IMG/VR virus record: IMGVR_UViG_3300009167_000002
Coordinates: 1 to 51,270 of that record
From: a virus
DNA length: 51,270 bases
Reading direction: 5' to 3' (one strand)
Under the pieces are notes generated by a model. The model saw only the letters and a list, made by a program, of their open reading frames with translations. It was not told the DNA's origin and searched no databases. Made by a program: the position numbers and the translations under genes. Of this stretch, positions 31,086-38,074 are shown piece by piece. Positions within the stretch are counted from its first letter, which is position 1. Every line of letters starts with the position of its first letter.

Positions 31086-31460
31086 ATGAGTAAAGCAAAT
31101 AATGAATTCAACTGGACAGACAAGGTAACTCTCCAAGCCTACTTTGAAAAACTGATGGAGGAGCTTACCAAAGCTAATGAAAAAAGGTTTGACGAACTGG
31201 AAGATAAGGTAGAATTGCGGTTTCAATTAAACCAGACAGCTTTAGACAAAGCAGAAACAGCTACAAACATAAGACTTGAAAGTATGAATGAGTTTAGAAA
31301 TGCCATGAAAGACCAGTCAAATAAATATTTAACTTGCACCGAGTATGAAACTAAACACCAACTTATACTTGAAAAAATAGATTCGTTACAAAGATTGTCT
31401 TATATGTTGATTGGTGCTTTAGCAATAGTGGAATTTCTATTTAAGTTTTTCATAAAATAA
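31086..31460 (+). CDS. Coiled-coil protein with C-terminal membrane anchor (XhlA-like)
   Basis: Residues 1-100 of this 124-aa protein form charged helices (YFEKLMEELTKANEKRFDEL, VELRFQLNQTALDKAETATN) and residues about 105-122 are one membrane segment (MLIGALAIVEFLFKFFI). The layout matches haemolysin XhlA-type lysis accessory proteins that precede endolysin genes. An endolysin gene follows. Confidence 0.7.
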   Translation: MSKANNEFNWTDKVTLQAYFEKLMEELTKANEKRFDELEDKVELRFQLNQTALDKAETATNIRLESMNEFRNAMKDQSNKYLTCTEYETKHQLILEKIDSLQRLSYMLIGALAIVEFLFKFFIK

Positions 31461-31533
31461 GCGAAAATTGAAAAAACGTTTAGCCTTTCTAAAATTTTAC
31501 AAAATTTCTATAACTTAAATTATAACGATAATC
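31461..31533 (+). promoter_or_regulatory. AT-rich gap with promoter-like TATAAC before the endolysin gene
   Basis: The gap is A/T-rich. TATAAC at 31521-31526 sits seven bases before the ATG at 31534, similar to the late-type spacing but without the conserved GTTATAAT core. No terminator hairpin was found. Confidence 0.4.
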
Positions 31534-32127
31534 ATGCTTAGTCCAGATCAATTCTTTGGTAAATACGATCAAAAATACATTGATTTTGATGGATATTACG
31601 GATACCAGTGTATGGACTTATACAGACAATATGTTCAAGAGTGCCTTGGTTTTCCCCAATCTCCTCCTGTTGCGGGTGCAAAAGATGTTTGGAATACTTA
31701 CCTTACCGAATACTTTGATAGGATAGACAATACAATAGAGGCAATACCTATTAAAGGAGATATTGTTATTTGGGGGGAGGGTGCGGGGACTTACGGACAC
31801 ATAGCGGTATGCAAGGATGGAATACAGACGGAATTTAATTCATTTGACCAGAATTGGCCTGTTAATTCTCCATGCCATTTCCAGAAGCATAACTACAACT
31901 ATGTACTTGGTTGGTTAAGAGCAAAAGTTATAACGCAATCAACCACTACAACAACTCAAACTACAAGCACTACCAGTACCACTTTAACTACAAACCCACC
32001 TCCTGATGCACCTGGTGAGGTCATAGAACTAAAAAATAAGCTGACATCTATTTATAATATTATTTGGGGTAAGGGATGGCCATGGAGCAAAATCAATCAA
32101 ATAAAGGCAATATTGCCAAGGGGGTGA
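31534..32127 (+). CDS. Endolysin with CHAP domain and Thr-rich linker
   Basis: The 197-aa cell-wall hydrolase is predicted to cleave peptidoglycan peptide or amide bonds. The CHAP domain spans residues 1 to about 130 with the catalytic cysteine in YYGYQCMDLYRQYV and the histidine in GTYGHIAVCKDG. Residues about 133-155 are a Thr-rich linker ending in NPPPDAPG. A short C-terminal helical segment (IELKNKLTSIYNIIW, then WPWSKINQIKAIL) may bind the wall. The linker echoes the Ser/Thr tracts of the virion proteins, which is unusual for an endolysin. Confidence 0.85.
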   Translation: MLSPDQFFGKYDQKYIDFDGYYGYQCMDLYRQYVQECLGFPQSPPVAGAKDVWNTYLTEYFDRIDNTIEAIPIKGDIVIWGEGAGTYGHIAVCKDGIQTEFNSFDQNWPVNSPCHFQKHNYNYVLGWLRAKVITQSTTTTTQTTSTTSTTLTTNPPPDAPGEVIELKNKLTSIYNIIWGKGWPWSKINQIKAILPRG

Positions 32128-32132
32128 GAATG

Positions 32133-32339
32133 ATGAAAATACTTTGGGAAAGCATTAAAGAACCATTAAGAGAAATTGTTTTGGCGGTTATTCCAGTCCT
32201 CTTGGTTTACTTTGGGGCAATCAATCAATGGTGGGCCGTTGCAATTTATATAGTTTTAAGAGGCATAGATTCCTACTTGCACGAATTGGGTAAAATACAA
32301 GCAAACAAAAAGTTAATAACAGGTATCACTAGATTTTGA
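32133..32339 (+). CDS. Holin-like small membrane protein
   Basis: The 68-aa protein has two predicted membrane segments (IVLAVIPVLLVYFGAI and WWAVAIYIVLRGI) and a basic tail (IQANKKLITGITRF), a class II holin layout. GGGGGTGA at 32120-32127 serves as Shine-Dalgarno; ATG 32133 is preferred over the adjacent ATG 32130. It directly follows the endolysin gene. Confidence 0.75.
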   Translation: MKILWESIKEPLREIVLAVIPVLLVYFGAINQWWAVAIYIVLRGIDSYLHELGKIQANKKLITGITRF

Positions 32340-32524
32340 TGGAAAGAGAACCGATAAATTCCAATCTAGTTGTTATAGCAAAATGCGAAAACTGCGACTG
32401 GGTTTATTCTTACGATACCAATAGATTTGATTCCCAGAATGATTTGAAATATGTTGCGGGAGTGGCTGAGGCACATGCACAAAATACCTACCATTCCGTA
32501 GACATATCCATTGTTAGATTATGA
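32339..32524 (+). CDS. Small protein with one CxxC knuckle
   Basis: The 61-aa protein contains IAKCENCDWVYSYDTNRFD, a single CxxC pair followed by an aromatic strand, and later a His-rich stretch (EAHAQNTYHS). It may bind zinc with those histidines. The start overlaps the holin stop (TGATG). Unknown function. Confidence 0.6.
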   Translation: MEREPINSNLVVIAKCENCDWVYSYDTNRFDSQNDLKYVAGVAEAHAQNTYHSVDISIVRL

Positions 32525-32525
32525 A

Positions 32526-33125
32526 ATGTCTTTTAAAGAAAGAACTGCACAATTCTGGCACAAAGTAGCGGATTTTAAATGCCAATATGTAATTTATAAT
32601 GAAGAGAGTGGATTCCACGATTGCAATAGAACCTCACGGCACGTACACCACATAATTCCAGAGGGAACGGATTTATCCAAAGGAAACGACAGCGAACACG
32701 CAATAGGATTACCTTTATGCGAACAACACCATGTAAGAAATATTGGCGATGAGGAATATTCCGAAGACTTTTCTTTTCACCCTGACGCTGGATATGCTTA
32801 CAGGCATTATCATACTTACAAGATGGCCGTAGGGCATTTTAGAGAGATTACGGGTTTCAAAGACAGCAATGTTCCTTTTCAATCTCCGTTTCAAGATATG
32901 GTGGATGAACACCACAGGAAACAAGCAAAGGGAGAAAGGTATCATGCTGGTACTCCAGAGTTGGATGAATTCTATATAAGAAAGATGAAAATTAAACTAC
33001 ACAGATATTTGCTTGAACACCCAGAAGATAGAAAACCTGACACAACTCCAAATCCGAGGTATAATCCAAGAAAGAAGCGTCATTGGTACAGCAACTTCTT
33101 TGACGGAAAAGATGAAAAAGATTAA
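32526..33125 (+). CDS. HNH-type endonuclease-like protein
   Basis: The 199-aa protein has a core that reads CNRTSRHVHHIIPEG, then IGLPLCEQHHVRN, with the His-His, Asn/Asp-rich loop and C-x2-H pattern of an HNH (beta-beta-alpha metal) nuclease. Helices follow and the C-terminus is basic. The ATG at 32526 is preferred over a TTG five codons upstream that overlaps the previous gene. It could act in recombination, packaging or as a homing-type nuclease; its distance from the terminase genes argues against a packaging cofactor. Confidence 0.7.
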   Translation: MSFKERTAQFWHKVADFKCQYVIYNEESGFHDCNRTSRHVHHIIPEGTDLSKGNDSEHAIGLPLCEQHHVRNIGDEEYSEDFSFHPDAGYAYRHYHTYKMAVGHFREITGFKDSNVPFQSPFQDMVDEHHRKQAKGERYHAGTPELDEFYIRKMKIKLHRYLLEHPEDRKPDTTPNPRYNPRKKRHWYSNFFDGKDEKD

Positions 33126-33258
33126 ATGTAAATATTGCAGGGAATTATTCTACCCGACATGCACAAGAAATATTATTTGTGTTTATTGTCAAGATAATGT
33201 AAGCCGTATAAAAAAATACCAGCCGAGTAGAATAAAGGACTCCACAAGGCTGGGATAA
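33112..33258 (+). CDS. 48-aa four-cysteine zinc-ribbon protein
   Basis: IKCKYCRELFYPTCTRNIICVYCQD contains two CxxC pairs and an extra Cys, followed by a basic tail. The ATG at 33112 lies inside the end of the preceding gene. It is one of many small zinc-ribbon proteins in this half of the genome. Confidence 0.6.
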   Translation: MKKIKCKYCRELFYPTCTRNIICVYCQDNVSRIKKYQPSRIKDSTRLG

Positions 33259-33278
33259 TCTATTATAAAACTAAAAAG

Positions 33279-33304
33279 CCCTTCTTGACAAGTATCAAGA
33301 AGGG
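33279..33304 (-). terminator. Perfect 10-bp hairpin, terminator-like on the minus strand
   Basis: CCCTTCTTGA (33279-33288) pairs perfectly with TCAAGAAGGG (33295-33304) around a six-base loop. Read on the minus strand the stem is followed by CTTTTTAG, as in an intrinsic terminator; on the plus strand the following bases are less T-rich. The hairpin also contains the -35 of a plus-strand promoter. Confidence 0.65.
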
Positions 33305-33313
33305 ACTTATATT
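33285..33313 (+). promoter_or_regulatory. TTGACA-N17-TATATT promoter embedded in the hairpin
   Basis: TTGACA at 33285-33290, 17 bases, TATATT at 33308-33313. The start point would be near 33320, 14 bases before the ATG at 33334. Because the -35 and part of the spacer lie in a perfect inverted repeat, the repeat may also be an operator. Confidence 0.75.
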
Positions 33314-33333
33314 TAGTTATTACTATTACTACT

Positions 33334-33615
33334 ATGAATAGTTTACCACAGCAACACAAATTAATCAAACTTCAAGTAAAAAAAATATGGTACGGTGATT
33401 CTTCTTACGGTAAAGCAAAGATTACACTACGAAGTTACTGGGTTAATGAAGCAATCAGAAAAGGCCATAGTATAGATGTTATCTACAATGACAGACACAT
33501 GATACTAACTCCAAGGAAACTTAAATCCCCAGTTGGTGAAAGAATATTCAAATCAAAAATTGGTGCAGAAGATTACAGTTTACTTGATTATTTTTGGCAA
33601 CCAGTTGACCTTTAA
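33334..33615 (+). CDS. Small protein, possibly AbrB-like fold
   Basis: The 93-aa protein contains KAKITLRSYWVNEAIRKG, SIDVIYNDRHMILTP, which weakly recalls the strand-turn pattern of AbrB/SpoVT DNA-binding domains, followed by RKLKSPVGERIFKS. It is the first gene behind a strong promoter overlapping an inverted repeat, which would suit an autoregulator. The fold assignment is tentative. Confidence 0.62.
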   Translation: MNSLPQQHKLIKLQVKKIWYGDSSYGKAKITLRSYWVNEAIRKGHSIDVIYNDRHMILTPRKLKSPVGERIFKSKIGAEDYSLLDYFWQPVDL

Positions 33616-33835
33616 CATTTGCGTTGTATTTATTGAAGTTGAAACATACTTGGCAAATGGTTGTTTTGTTATATCTTGAGAAATCGTATTGCTCTTGTCC
33701 CTGCACTGAAAGAATGCAGGTGGGCATTAAGACTTTGAGATTTGTCAGTGTTAAAACGATTCTTAGGAACAATTCCGTAACGCAGGTAAACCGCCAAATC
33801 GGAGGGGGGGAGATTTTTTTATATCTAATAAGAGA
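33616..33835. other. 220-bp gap without a convincing gene
   Basis: Frames that cover this stretch start at TTG without a Shine-Dalgarno and have poor composition, so none is called. It holds a six-base-pair hairpin (CCTGCA 33700-33705 with TGCAGG 33715-33720) and a GGAGGGGGGGAGA run followed by seven T. A small RNA is possible but unsupported. Confidence 0.4.
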
Positions 33836-34000
33836 ATGTTAAGTAAGAATATAAATCCAAAAGAATATGTAATTAAAACTTTTAAGACTTGCAACGGTAA
33901 AAGAATAACTGAAGTTTTAAAGCATTATTACAAACATGTAAACTATTACAAGAATGATGCTTATAAAACCGCCCTGGAAATATTCAAAGATACCCCTTGA
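33836..34000 (+). CDS. 54-aa basic protein
   Basis: LSKNINPKEYVIKTFKTCNG and ITEVLKHYYKHVNYYKNDAY give a Lys/Tyr/His-rich helical peptide. AAGAG precedes the ATG weakly. Its last codons overlap the -35 of the next promoter. Moderate composition support only. Confidence 0.45.
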   Translation: MLSKNINPKEYVIKTFKTCNGKRITEVLKHYYKHVNYYKNDAYKTALEIFKDTP

Positions 34001-34025
34001 CAACTACTATAAAGTATAGTATTAT
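33997..34025 (+). promoter_or_regulatory. TTGACA-N17-TATTAT promoter, leaderless
   Basis: TTGACA at 33997-34002, 17 bases, TATTAT at 34020-34025, then seven bases to the ATG at 34033. The predicted start point is at or next to the start codon. Confidence 0.7.
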
Positions 34026-34032
34026 AACAATA

Positions 34033-34215
34033 ATGAATACAGATAATGATGAAGTAGATACAAGATGGGACTATGAACCGCATGTAGAAGAGACAGATGA
34101 TGTTTGCCCAGAATGCGGAAGTAATAAAATGATTAGATATATGCAGTTAAACGGCCCAGATGATTATTGCTGGATATATTCTTGTCGCAACTGCGGTGCT
34201 ACACAATCAACATGA
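34033..34215 (+). CDS. 60-aa zinc-ribbon protein
   Basis: An acidic N-terminus is followed by DDVCPECGSNKMIRY, then WIYSCRNCGATQST, a complete CxxC-x(n)-CxxC ribbon of the type found in small transcription-associated proteins. The ATG at 34033 is chosen because the promoter -10 ends seven bases before it; the longer TTG form would start inside the -35. Confidence 0.72.
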   Translation: MNTDNDEVDTRWDYEPHVEETDDVCPECGSNKMIRYMQLNGPDDYCWIYSCRNCGATQST

Positions 34216-34406
34216 ATATAGATAAAGTTGTAAACAAAAGAATAAAAGAGATAAGCGAATTCTGCGACATTCAATACGTCAAGCATCTGGATTATATTAC
34301 TCTGGTATTAAAAGAGATGTACTATCGGGGTAAGGTTGAAGGACTTAAAAGAAAGGGGAGTGCTTATGGATATGATAAAAAAACAACAGGAACTGGTACA
34401 GATTAA
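34212..34406 (+). CDS. Small helical protein, unknown
   Basis: NIDKVVNKRIKEISEFCDIQ and LDYITLVLKEMYYRGKVEG suggest two amphipathic helices in 64 aa. The start overlaps the previous stop (ATGA). Not recognised. Confidence 0.6.
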   Translation: MNIDKVVNKRIKEISEFCDIQYVKHLDYITLVLKEMYYRGKVEGLKRKGSAYGYDKKTTGTGTD

Positions 34407-34569
34407 AAACCTTGTCCACTTAAAGATGTATTATGATGTGGGGAATGACGAGATACTTTTCGAGAAAGATAACGTCTACTTTGCTCTTACTAAGAGTGAG
34501 ATATTTCCAGCCTTGCGGGGTTTAATAAGCGGTATTCAGAGATTTTATAAACGTAAACACAAAAAATGA
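34366..34569 (+). CDS. Small protein, unknown
   Basis: The ATG at 34366 follows AAAGGGGAGTG, a good Shine-Dalgarno, and overlaps the previous gene by 41 bases in another frame. The 67 aa contain VHLKMYYDVGNDEILFEKDN and a basic end (YKRKHKK). No family seen. Confidence 0.58.
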   Translation: MDMIKKQQELVQIKNLVHLKMYYDVGNDEILFEKDNVYFALTKSEIFPALRGLISGIQRFYKRKHKK

Positions 34570-34751
34570 GCAAAAGTGATGTTTTTTATAGTAATTTGTC
34601 TGGAGGAGTAGGAACTTTTAACAGACCAAGAAGAATGATGACCGCTGAACATCTTGGTGCTGCTCATTCGAGGGGAAAGAGAAAGTGTAAAAAATGTGGC
34701 GGTATTTTTGAGGCAAAAACTACGGGAAAATATTGCATTGATTGTAGATAA
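34566..34751 (+). CDS. 61-aa protein with C-terminal zinc ribbon
   Basis: RKCKKCGGIFEAKTTGKYCIDCR at the end (CxxC, then CxxC) is a clear small ribbon; the N-terminal half (NRPRRMMTAEHLGAAHSRGK) is basic. ATGA overlap with the upstream gene. Possibly nucleic-acid binding. Confidence 0.65.
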   Translation: MSKSDVFYSNLSGGVGTFNRPRRMMTAEHLGAAHSRGKRKCKKCGGIFEAKTTGKYCIDCR

Positions 34752-34774
34752 TTAAAGTTTTGATAAGTTAAAAA

Positions 34775-34858
34775 ATGAAAAATAAATACGAAGCAATTTA
34801 TACATTTTTATATGTAGCTATAGTTATATTCACAATGGCATTTATGTGGTTTAAATAA
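34775..34858 (+). CDS. 27-aa single-pass membrane peptide
   Basis: A charged start (KNKYEA) is followed by IYTFLYVAIVIFTMAFMWF, one hydrophobic span. There is no strong Shine-Dalgarno (AAAAA before ATG). Similar tiny membrane peptides occur at 37197 and, on the other strand, at 40267. Confidence 0.45.
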   Translation: MKNKYEAIYTFLYVAIVIFTMAFMWFK

Positions 34859-34864
34859 AACAAT

Positions 34865-35104
34865 ATGATAATCAAAGATTTAACTTATACAATTAAAAAA
34901 GGAATGCCCAACTATAGCAGTGTATCTGCTGGTATGACTGTAACCGTAGATAATATTGATGAGATTGATTCAGCATGGGACTATATGAAGCAAGAATGTG
35001 AATCTCAATGCAACTCCGATCCGTCATGGATAAACAAAGAAGACGAAAGAGAAAAAGAAAATAATAAAATTGCACAACAAAGGATTGAAGATACAAGGAG
35101 GTGA
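34865..35104 (+). CDS. Small acidic protein, unknown
   Basis: The 79-aa protein has a beta start (IIKDLTYTIKKGMPNYSSV) and an acidic/basic helical end rich in Glu, Lys and Asn. Its last codons (AGG AGG TGA) form the Shine-Dalgarno of the next gene, coupling the two. Confidence 0.6.
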   Translation: MIIKDLTYTIKKGMPNYSSVSAGMTVTVDNIDEIDSAWDYMKQECESQCNSDPSWINKEDEREKENNKIAQQRIEDTRR

Positions 35105-35109
35105 TTGTT

Positions 35110-35457
35110 ATGAATTGGAAAGACTTAACAGGAGATTTACCAGAAACACACGACTTTGAAAAAGAAAAAACACTACAGGGAGTATTGATAGAAAAACAAG
35201 AGAATGTGGGTGCAAATAATTCTTTAGTATTTACATTTGAAAAAGAGGATACTCATGATAAAGTAGCTGTTTGGGGTAGTGCCGTATTGGATAAGATAAA
35301 TTCTTTGCCCATAGGTACACTTGTAAGGATAGAATATCTTGGACAAGTAAAGGGTAAAAGAGGAACATTTTTCAAGAATTATAAAATACAATTTGACCAG
35401 GATACAAAGCCAGAGAATGATATTGTAGAGATGGCACAAAAAGAATTCGGAGTATGA
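35110..35457 (+). CDS. OB-fold-like protein, possible single-stranded-DNA-binding protein
   Basis: The 115-aa protein has five strand-like segments (LQGVLIEKQENVG, SLVFTFEKED, DKVAVWGSAVLDKIN, GTLVRIEYLGQVKGK, FFKNYKIQFD) in the order and length of an OB barrel. The ending is acidic. The ATG at 35110 sits behind a perfect AAGGAGGTGA. Its neighbours are a DNA-binding-type protein and a NinG-like protein, consistent with recombination or replication. No catalytic motif. Confidence 0.6.
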   Translation: MNWKDLTGDLPETHDFEKEKTLQGVLIEKQENVGANNSLVFTFEKEDTHDKVAVWGSAVLDKINSLPIGTLVRIEYLGQVKGKRGTFFKNYKIQFDQDTKPENDIVEMAQKEFGV

Positions 35458-35873
35458 GAGAACAATGGGATAAATACATTGATAACGTTGCGGGAATACT
35501 GGCCACCAAAGAGGGTTATCAGATTCTATTGGGTGAACAGGCCAGTGATGTCATTGATAAATTCGGTGCGTTTGCATTAAAAGATTTAGCCAGTGAGATC
35601 AAAGAAAGACACGGGATATCCACCTCCCATAAAACTCTTTACAATTATGCTTGGGTTATCAGAAAGACTAAACATCTTAACTTGCCAGAGGATATATCCT
35701 TTAGAGTGCGTCAGATGATTGCAGGGACACCAAATCCAGAGCACTGGGTTGATGAGATAAATAAAGGAATGTCGGGCCCAGAGGTTGCACACCATTTAAG
35801 GCCCACAGAAGATAATAATATTGTTTGTCCTTATTGCAAGAAAGAATTTAATGCCAAAAAGACTAAAAGGTAG
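35454..35873 (+). CDS. Probable DNA-binding protein with C-terminal CxxC
   Basis: The 139-aa helical protein includes LKDLASEIKERHGISTSHKTLYNYAWVIRK (helix-turn-helix-like) and WVDEINKGMSGPEVAHHL. It ends VCPYCKKEFNAKKTKR, a half ribbon. The start overlaps the OB-fold gene and the end overlaps the NinG-like gene, so the three are co-translated. It could help replication or recombination; not recognised as a named family. Confidence 0.6.
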   Translation: MREQWDKYIDNVAGILATKEGYQILLGEQASDVIDKFGAFALKDLASEIKERHGISTSHKTLYNYAWVIRKTKHLNLPEDISFRVRQMIAGTPNPEHWVDEINKGMSGPEVAHHLRPTEDNNIVCPYCKKEFNAKKTKR

Positions 35874-36243
35874 AAAGCTCTTAAACAGAAAATTGGACAC
35901 GGCTTTTTCTATACTTATAAGAAAGAAAGGCAGGTGTGAAAGATGCGGAAGAATGGATAGCCTACAGGATGCCCATGTAGTCCCCAAAACAAATAAGGCT
36001 TTACGGTGGGACATATTTAATCACTTATGTCTTTGTATAAGGTGTCATCTTTGGTTTGCCCATAAGGACCCGTTAGCGTTTACCGATTGGTTTTGTTCGG
36101 CATATCCCAATAGAGCCAAGTATTTAGAAGAGAACAGGACCAAGTTAAAAAAGCGCACAGAAGATGATTTAAAAGAATTATTAAGAAATATAGAAAATGA
36201 AGATTTACATAAACTTATTACATTTTTACAAGGAGGGGGGTGA
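35851..36243 (+). CDS. NinG/Rap-like recombination protein (HNH-type zinc domain)
   Basis: The 130-aa protein starts with a basic N-terminus (PKRLKGRKLLNRKLDTAF). It then has CERCGRMDSLQDAHVVPKTN, CLCIRCHLWF, the cysteine knuckles and D-A-H core of lambda NinG-like and related HNH proteins that act on recombination intermediates. A charged helix follows. The ATG at 35851 is preferred to the upstream TTG frame start. Confidence 0.65.
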   Translation: MPKRLKGRKLLNRKLDTAFSILIRKKGRCERCGRMDSLQDAHVVPKTNKALRWDIFNHLCLCIRCHLWFAHKDPLAFTDWFCSAYPNRAKYLEENRTKLKKRTEDDLKELLRNIENEDLHKLITFLQGGG

Positions 36244-36249
36244 GTATAT

Positions 36250-37005
36250 ATGAAAAAAATTATATGGATAATTATAGCAATAATTCTTTTAATTAGTCTT
36301 GGATATATTGTATGGGCAAGAGCATTTGTTAAAAACGCAGAGGCTCTTGTTATTAAAAGAGCATATTGCCACCATAACTCTGGAGAAAGGACATGGACTT
36401 ACCATTATAATACCGCATGGGTTCAGCACTTTTTAAATAACGGTTCGCCCAAAGCTGGACATGAGGGAGATTTCTTTACAGAAATAGGAGATAAAAATTG
36501 TGATGGCAAAGTTGACCCTACATTAACACCAACGCCTAAACCAACAAAAACTCCCAAACCAACACGAACACCAAAGCCGACAGAAACACCAGAGCCGAGT
36601 GAGACTCCCGAACCCAGTGAAACACCAGAACCAACGGTAACACCAGCTCCCACTGAAGAGCCAAAGCATGAGGATAGTTTTACTCAAGCATCGGCCCCGC
36701 AGTGTCAGGATGAGTCTGTTAAAGTTGGTCCTATTAATTTCCACATTTACAGGAAAGGAGATGTGGCCATTTGCAAATGGTTTCCTACGGGTGGTAATCT
36801 AGCTAACATTTATTATAAGAATGTTGATTCACCCACTTGGCAGTATAGTGTTACGGGTATATCAAACAACGGATATTACGAGATTAAAGGATTGGGAACT
36901 CTAGATATTACATTTGCCTTACAGCAATGTAATGGTTGCGGTTGCGGAGAACTTACCAATTATGTTGTTGATGGAGCCACTAATGGGTGGGTCTTATACA
37001 GGTAG
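36250..37005 (+). CDS. Membrane-anchored extracellular protein with Pro/Thr-rich stalk
   Basis: This 251-aa protein has an N-terminal signal anchor (IIWIIIAIILLISLGYIVW), then a His/Cys-rich region (CHHNSG, AGHEGDFF) and a Ca-site-like DKNCDGKVD. A stalk of about 45 residues follows with TPKPT/TPEPS-type repeats (residues about 96-140). The beta domain that follows (DVAICKWFPTGG, WQYSVTGISNNGYYEIKGLG) ends in VVDGATNGWVLYR. The architecture resembles surface proteins I associate with Candidate Phyla Radiation bacteria; this is from memory. AAGGAGGGGGGTGA is its ribosome site. Possible host-surface modifier or superinfection factor. Confidence 0.72.
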   Translation: MKKIIWIIIAIILLISLGYIVWARAFVKNAEALVIKRAYCHHNSGERTWTYHYNTAWVQHFLNNGSPKAGHEGDFFTEIGDKNCDGKVDPTLTPTPKPTKTPKPTRTPKPTETPEPSETPEPSETPEPTVTPAPTEEPKHEDSFTQASAPQCQDESVKVGPINFHIYRKGDVAICKWFPTGGNLANIYYKNVDSPTWQYSVTGISNNGYYEIKGLGTLDITFALQQCNGCGCGELTNYVVDGATNGWVLYR

Positions 37006-37055
37006 GTTTATCGGTGGCTTTACTGAGGACAGCAGTAGAGCCACTAACTAAGCCC

Positions 37056-37193
37056 ATGAAAATAAAAGCAAAAATTATAGATAAACTGAAACGCTTATTT
37101 GAAATTAAATGTCCTAAATGCGGTTCTTATAGATTTTATAATACATACAGAGGAAAAAGGTGTGCTACCTGTGAATGGAGAAATAACGCATAG
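37056..37193 (+). CDS. 45-aa zinc-ribbon protein
   Basis: IKCPKCGSYRFYNTYRGKRC, then ATCEWRNN gives two cysteine pairs; the N-terminus is basic. The ATG at 37056 is preferred because the GTG-initiated extension runs through the previous gene's end. Confidence 0.55.
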   Translation: MKIKAKIIDKLKRLFEIKCPKCGSYRFYNTYRGKRCATCEWRNNA

Positions 37194-37196
37194 AAT

Positions 37197-37304
37197 ATGA
37201 TTGAATTCCTAATAGCATCTGTATCAATACTGCTAACGGTTTTTACGATCTTTGCAATTGCAGTAATTATAAATTTCTATGAATATTATAAAGATAAAAA
37301 ATGA
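37197..37304 (+). CDS. 35-aa single-pass membrane peptide
   Basis: IEFLIASVSILLTVFTIFAIAV then IINFYEYYKDKK: one membrane helix with a charged tail. It overlaps the next start (ATGA), supporting real translation. Confidence 0.55.
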   Translation: MIEFLIASVSILLTVFTIFAIAVIINFYEYYKDKK

Positions 37305-37579
37305 ATAAACAAACAAAAAAGATAGAGAATGTAAAGCTAAAGGCAAAGAAATTTTGGTTTGTTCAAACTTATGTTGGAGGACTAGAAACTAATTTTCGGG
37401 CAGGTTGGAAACTGGATATTTATAAAAGAAAAAAGGATATACCTGCGGGTTGCTTTGATGAAGTTGAAACACATTCTGTTGGATATATAACAGCAAAAGA
37501 TGAAGAGGAAGCGAAAAAAAAGTATTTAAAATATGAAAAAGAATTTTGGGCGGGTATTAATACGAAATTTTATATATGA
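37301..37579 (+). CDS. Small protein, unknown
   Basis: The 92-aa protein starts MNKQTKKIENVKLKAKKFWF and contains FDEVETHSVGYITAKDEEEAKKKYLKYEKEFW, resembling small strand-helix phage proteins with an 'itAkd.eeA...f' pattern. Its first 17 bases are identical to those of the next gene. Confidence 0.6.
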   Translation: MNKQTKKIENVKLKAKKFWFVQTYVGGLETNFRAGWKLDIYKRKKDIPAGCFDEVETHSVGYITAKDEEEAKKKYLKYEKEFWAGINTKFYI

Positions 37580-37827
37580 ATAAACAAACAAAGGAGAAGA
37601 TGAGCGAATACCAAAGAGGTGCTTTAAATCAAGCCATGTTAGATGCAGATACAATTCAAAAAGAGAAAAGAGAATTATTAAAGAAATTGGAGAAGGAAAT
37701 AAAGATATGGAAAAAAGACGACTTTGTTGGACTAGAAGAATATGACGACCACGAAGCATTTATGTTTGTAAAAGGTTATAACCAAGCCCTATCTAATGTT
37801 TTAGATTTAATCAAGAAATATGAATAA
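37576..37827 (+). CDS. Small helical protein, unknown
   Basis: The 83-aa helical protein contains YQRGALNQAMLDADTIQKEK and FMFVKGYNQALSNVLDLIKK. It may start at ATG 37576 (MNKQTK, shared with the previous gene) or at ATG 37600, which follows an AGGAG. Overlaps both neighbours. Confidence 0.6.
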   Translation: MNKQTKEKMSEYQRGALNQAMLDADTIQKEKRELLKKLEKEIKIWKKDDFVGLEEYDDHEAFMFVKGYNQALSNVLDLIKKYE

Positions 37828-38074
37828 AGAAAATCACAATATAAAATATCTTATAGAGGCTCTAATCAATGCTGGTTTAATTACGGCCACTACTTATATG
37901 GGTGCCAAGCAGGTAATCCACTACTGGGTACGTACAGGCAAACTGAGGTTACGTCAACGCCCCCACAATGGATATTATGTAGTCAATGATAAAGAAGTCC
38001 GTGATATCTTAAAAGAATTCAATGATGGCGGTAACGGCTTCTGGCACTATGACGATAAGAATAAACTAATTTAG
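37820..38074 (+). CDS. Excisionase/MerR-like helix-turn-helix protein
   Basis: The 84-aa protein contains TYMGAKQVIHYWVRTGKLRL then RPHNGYYVVNDKEVRDILKEF, a winged helix-turn-helix of the HTH_17/excisionase type (helix, 'v..wvr.Gkl.....g..yv...ev..il'). It is the last rightward gene before the leftward operon and overlaps that operon's final stop. It is a candidate regulator of early transcription. Confidence 0.68.
   Translation: MNKENHNIKYLIEALINAGLITATTYMGAKQVIHYWVRTGKLRLRQRPHNGYYVVNDKEVRDILKEFNDGGNGFWHYDDKNKLI

Noticed and set aside
33624-33842. 72-aa rightward frame and an overlapping 74-aa leftward frame
   Set aside because: TTG starts or no Shine-Dalgarno, poor composition, no motif beyond scattered cysteines. 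I left the region as non-coding.
36423-36744. Minus-strand glycine/valine- or Trp/Phe-rich frames opposite the Pro/Thr stalk
   Set aside because: They are mirror images of the TPKPT-type repeat coding on the plus strand.
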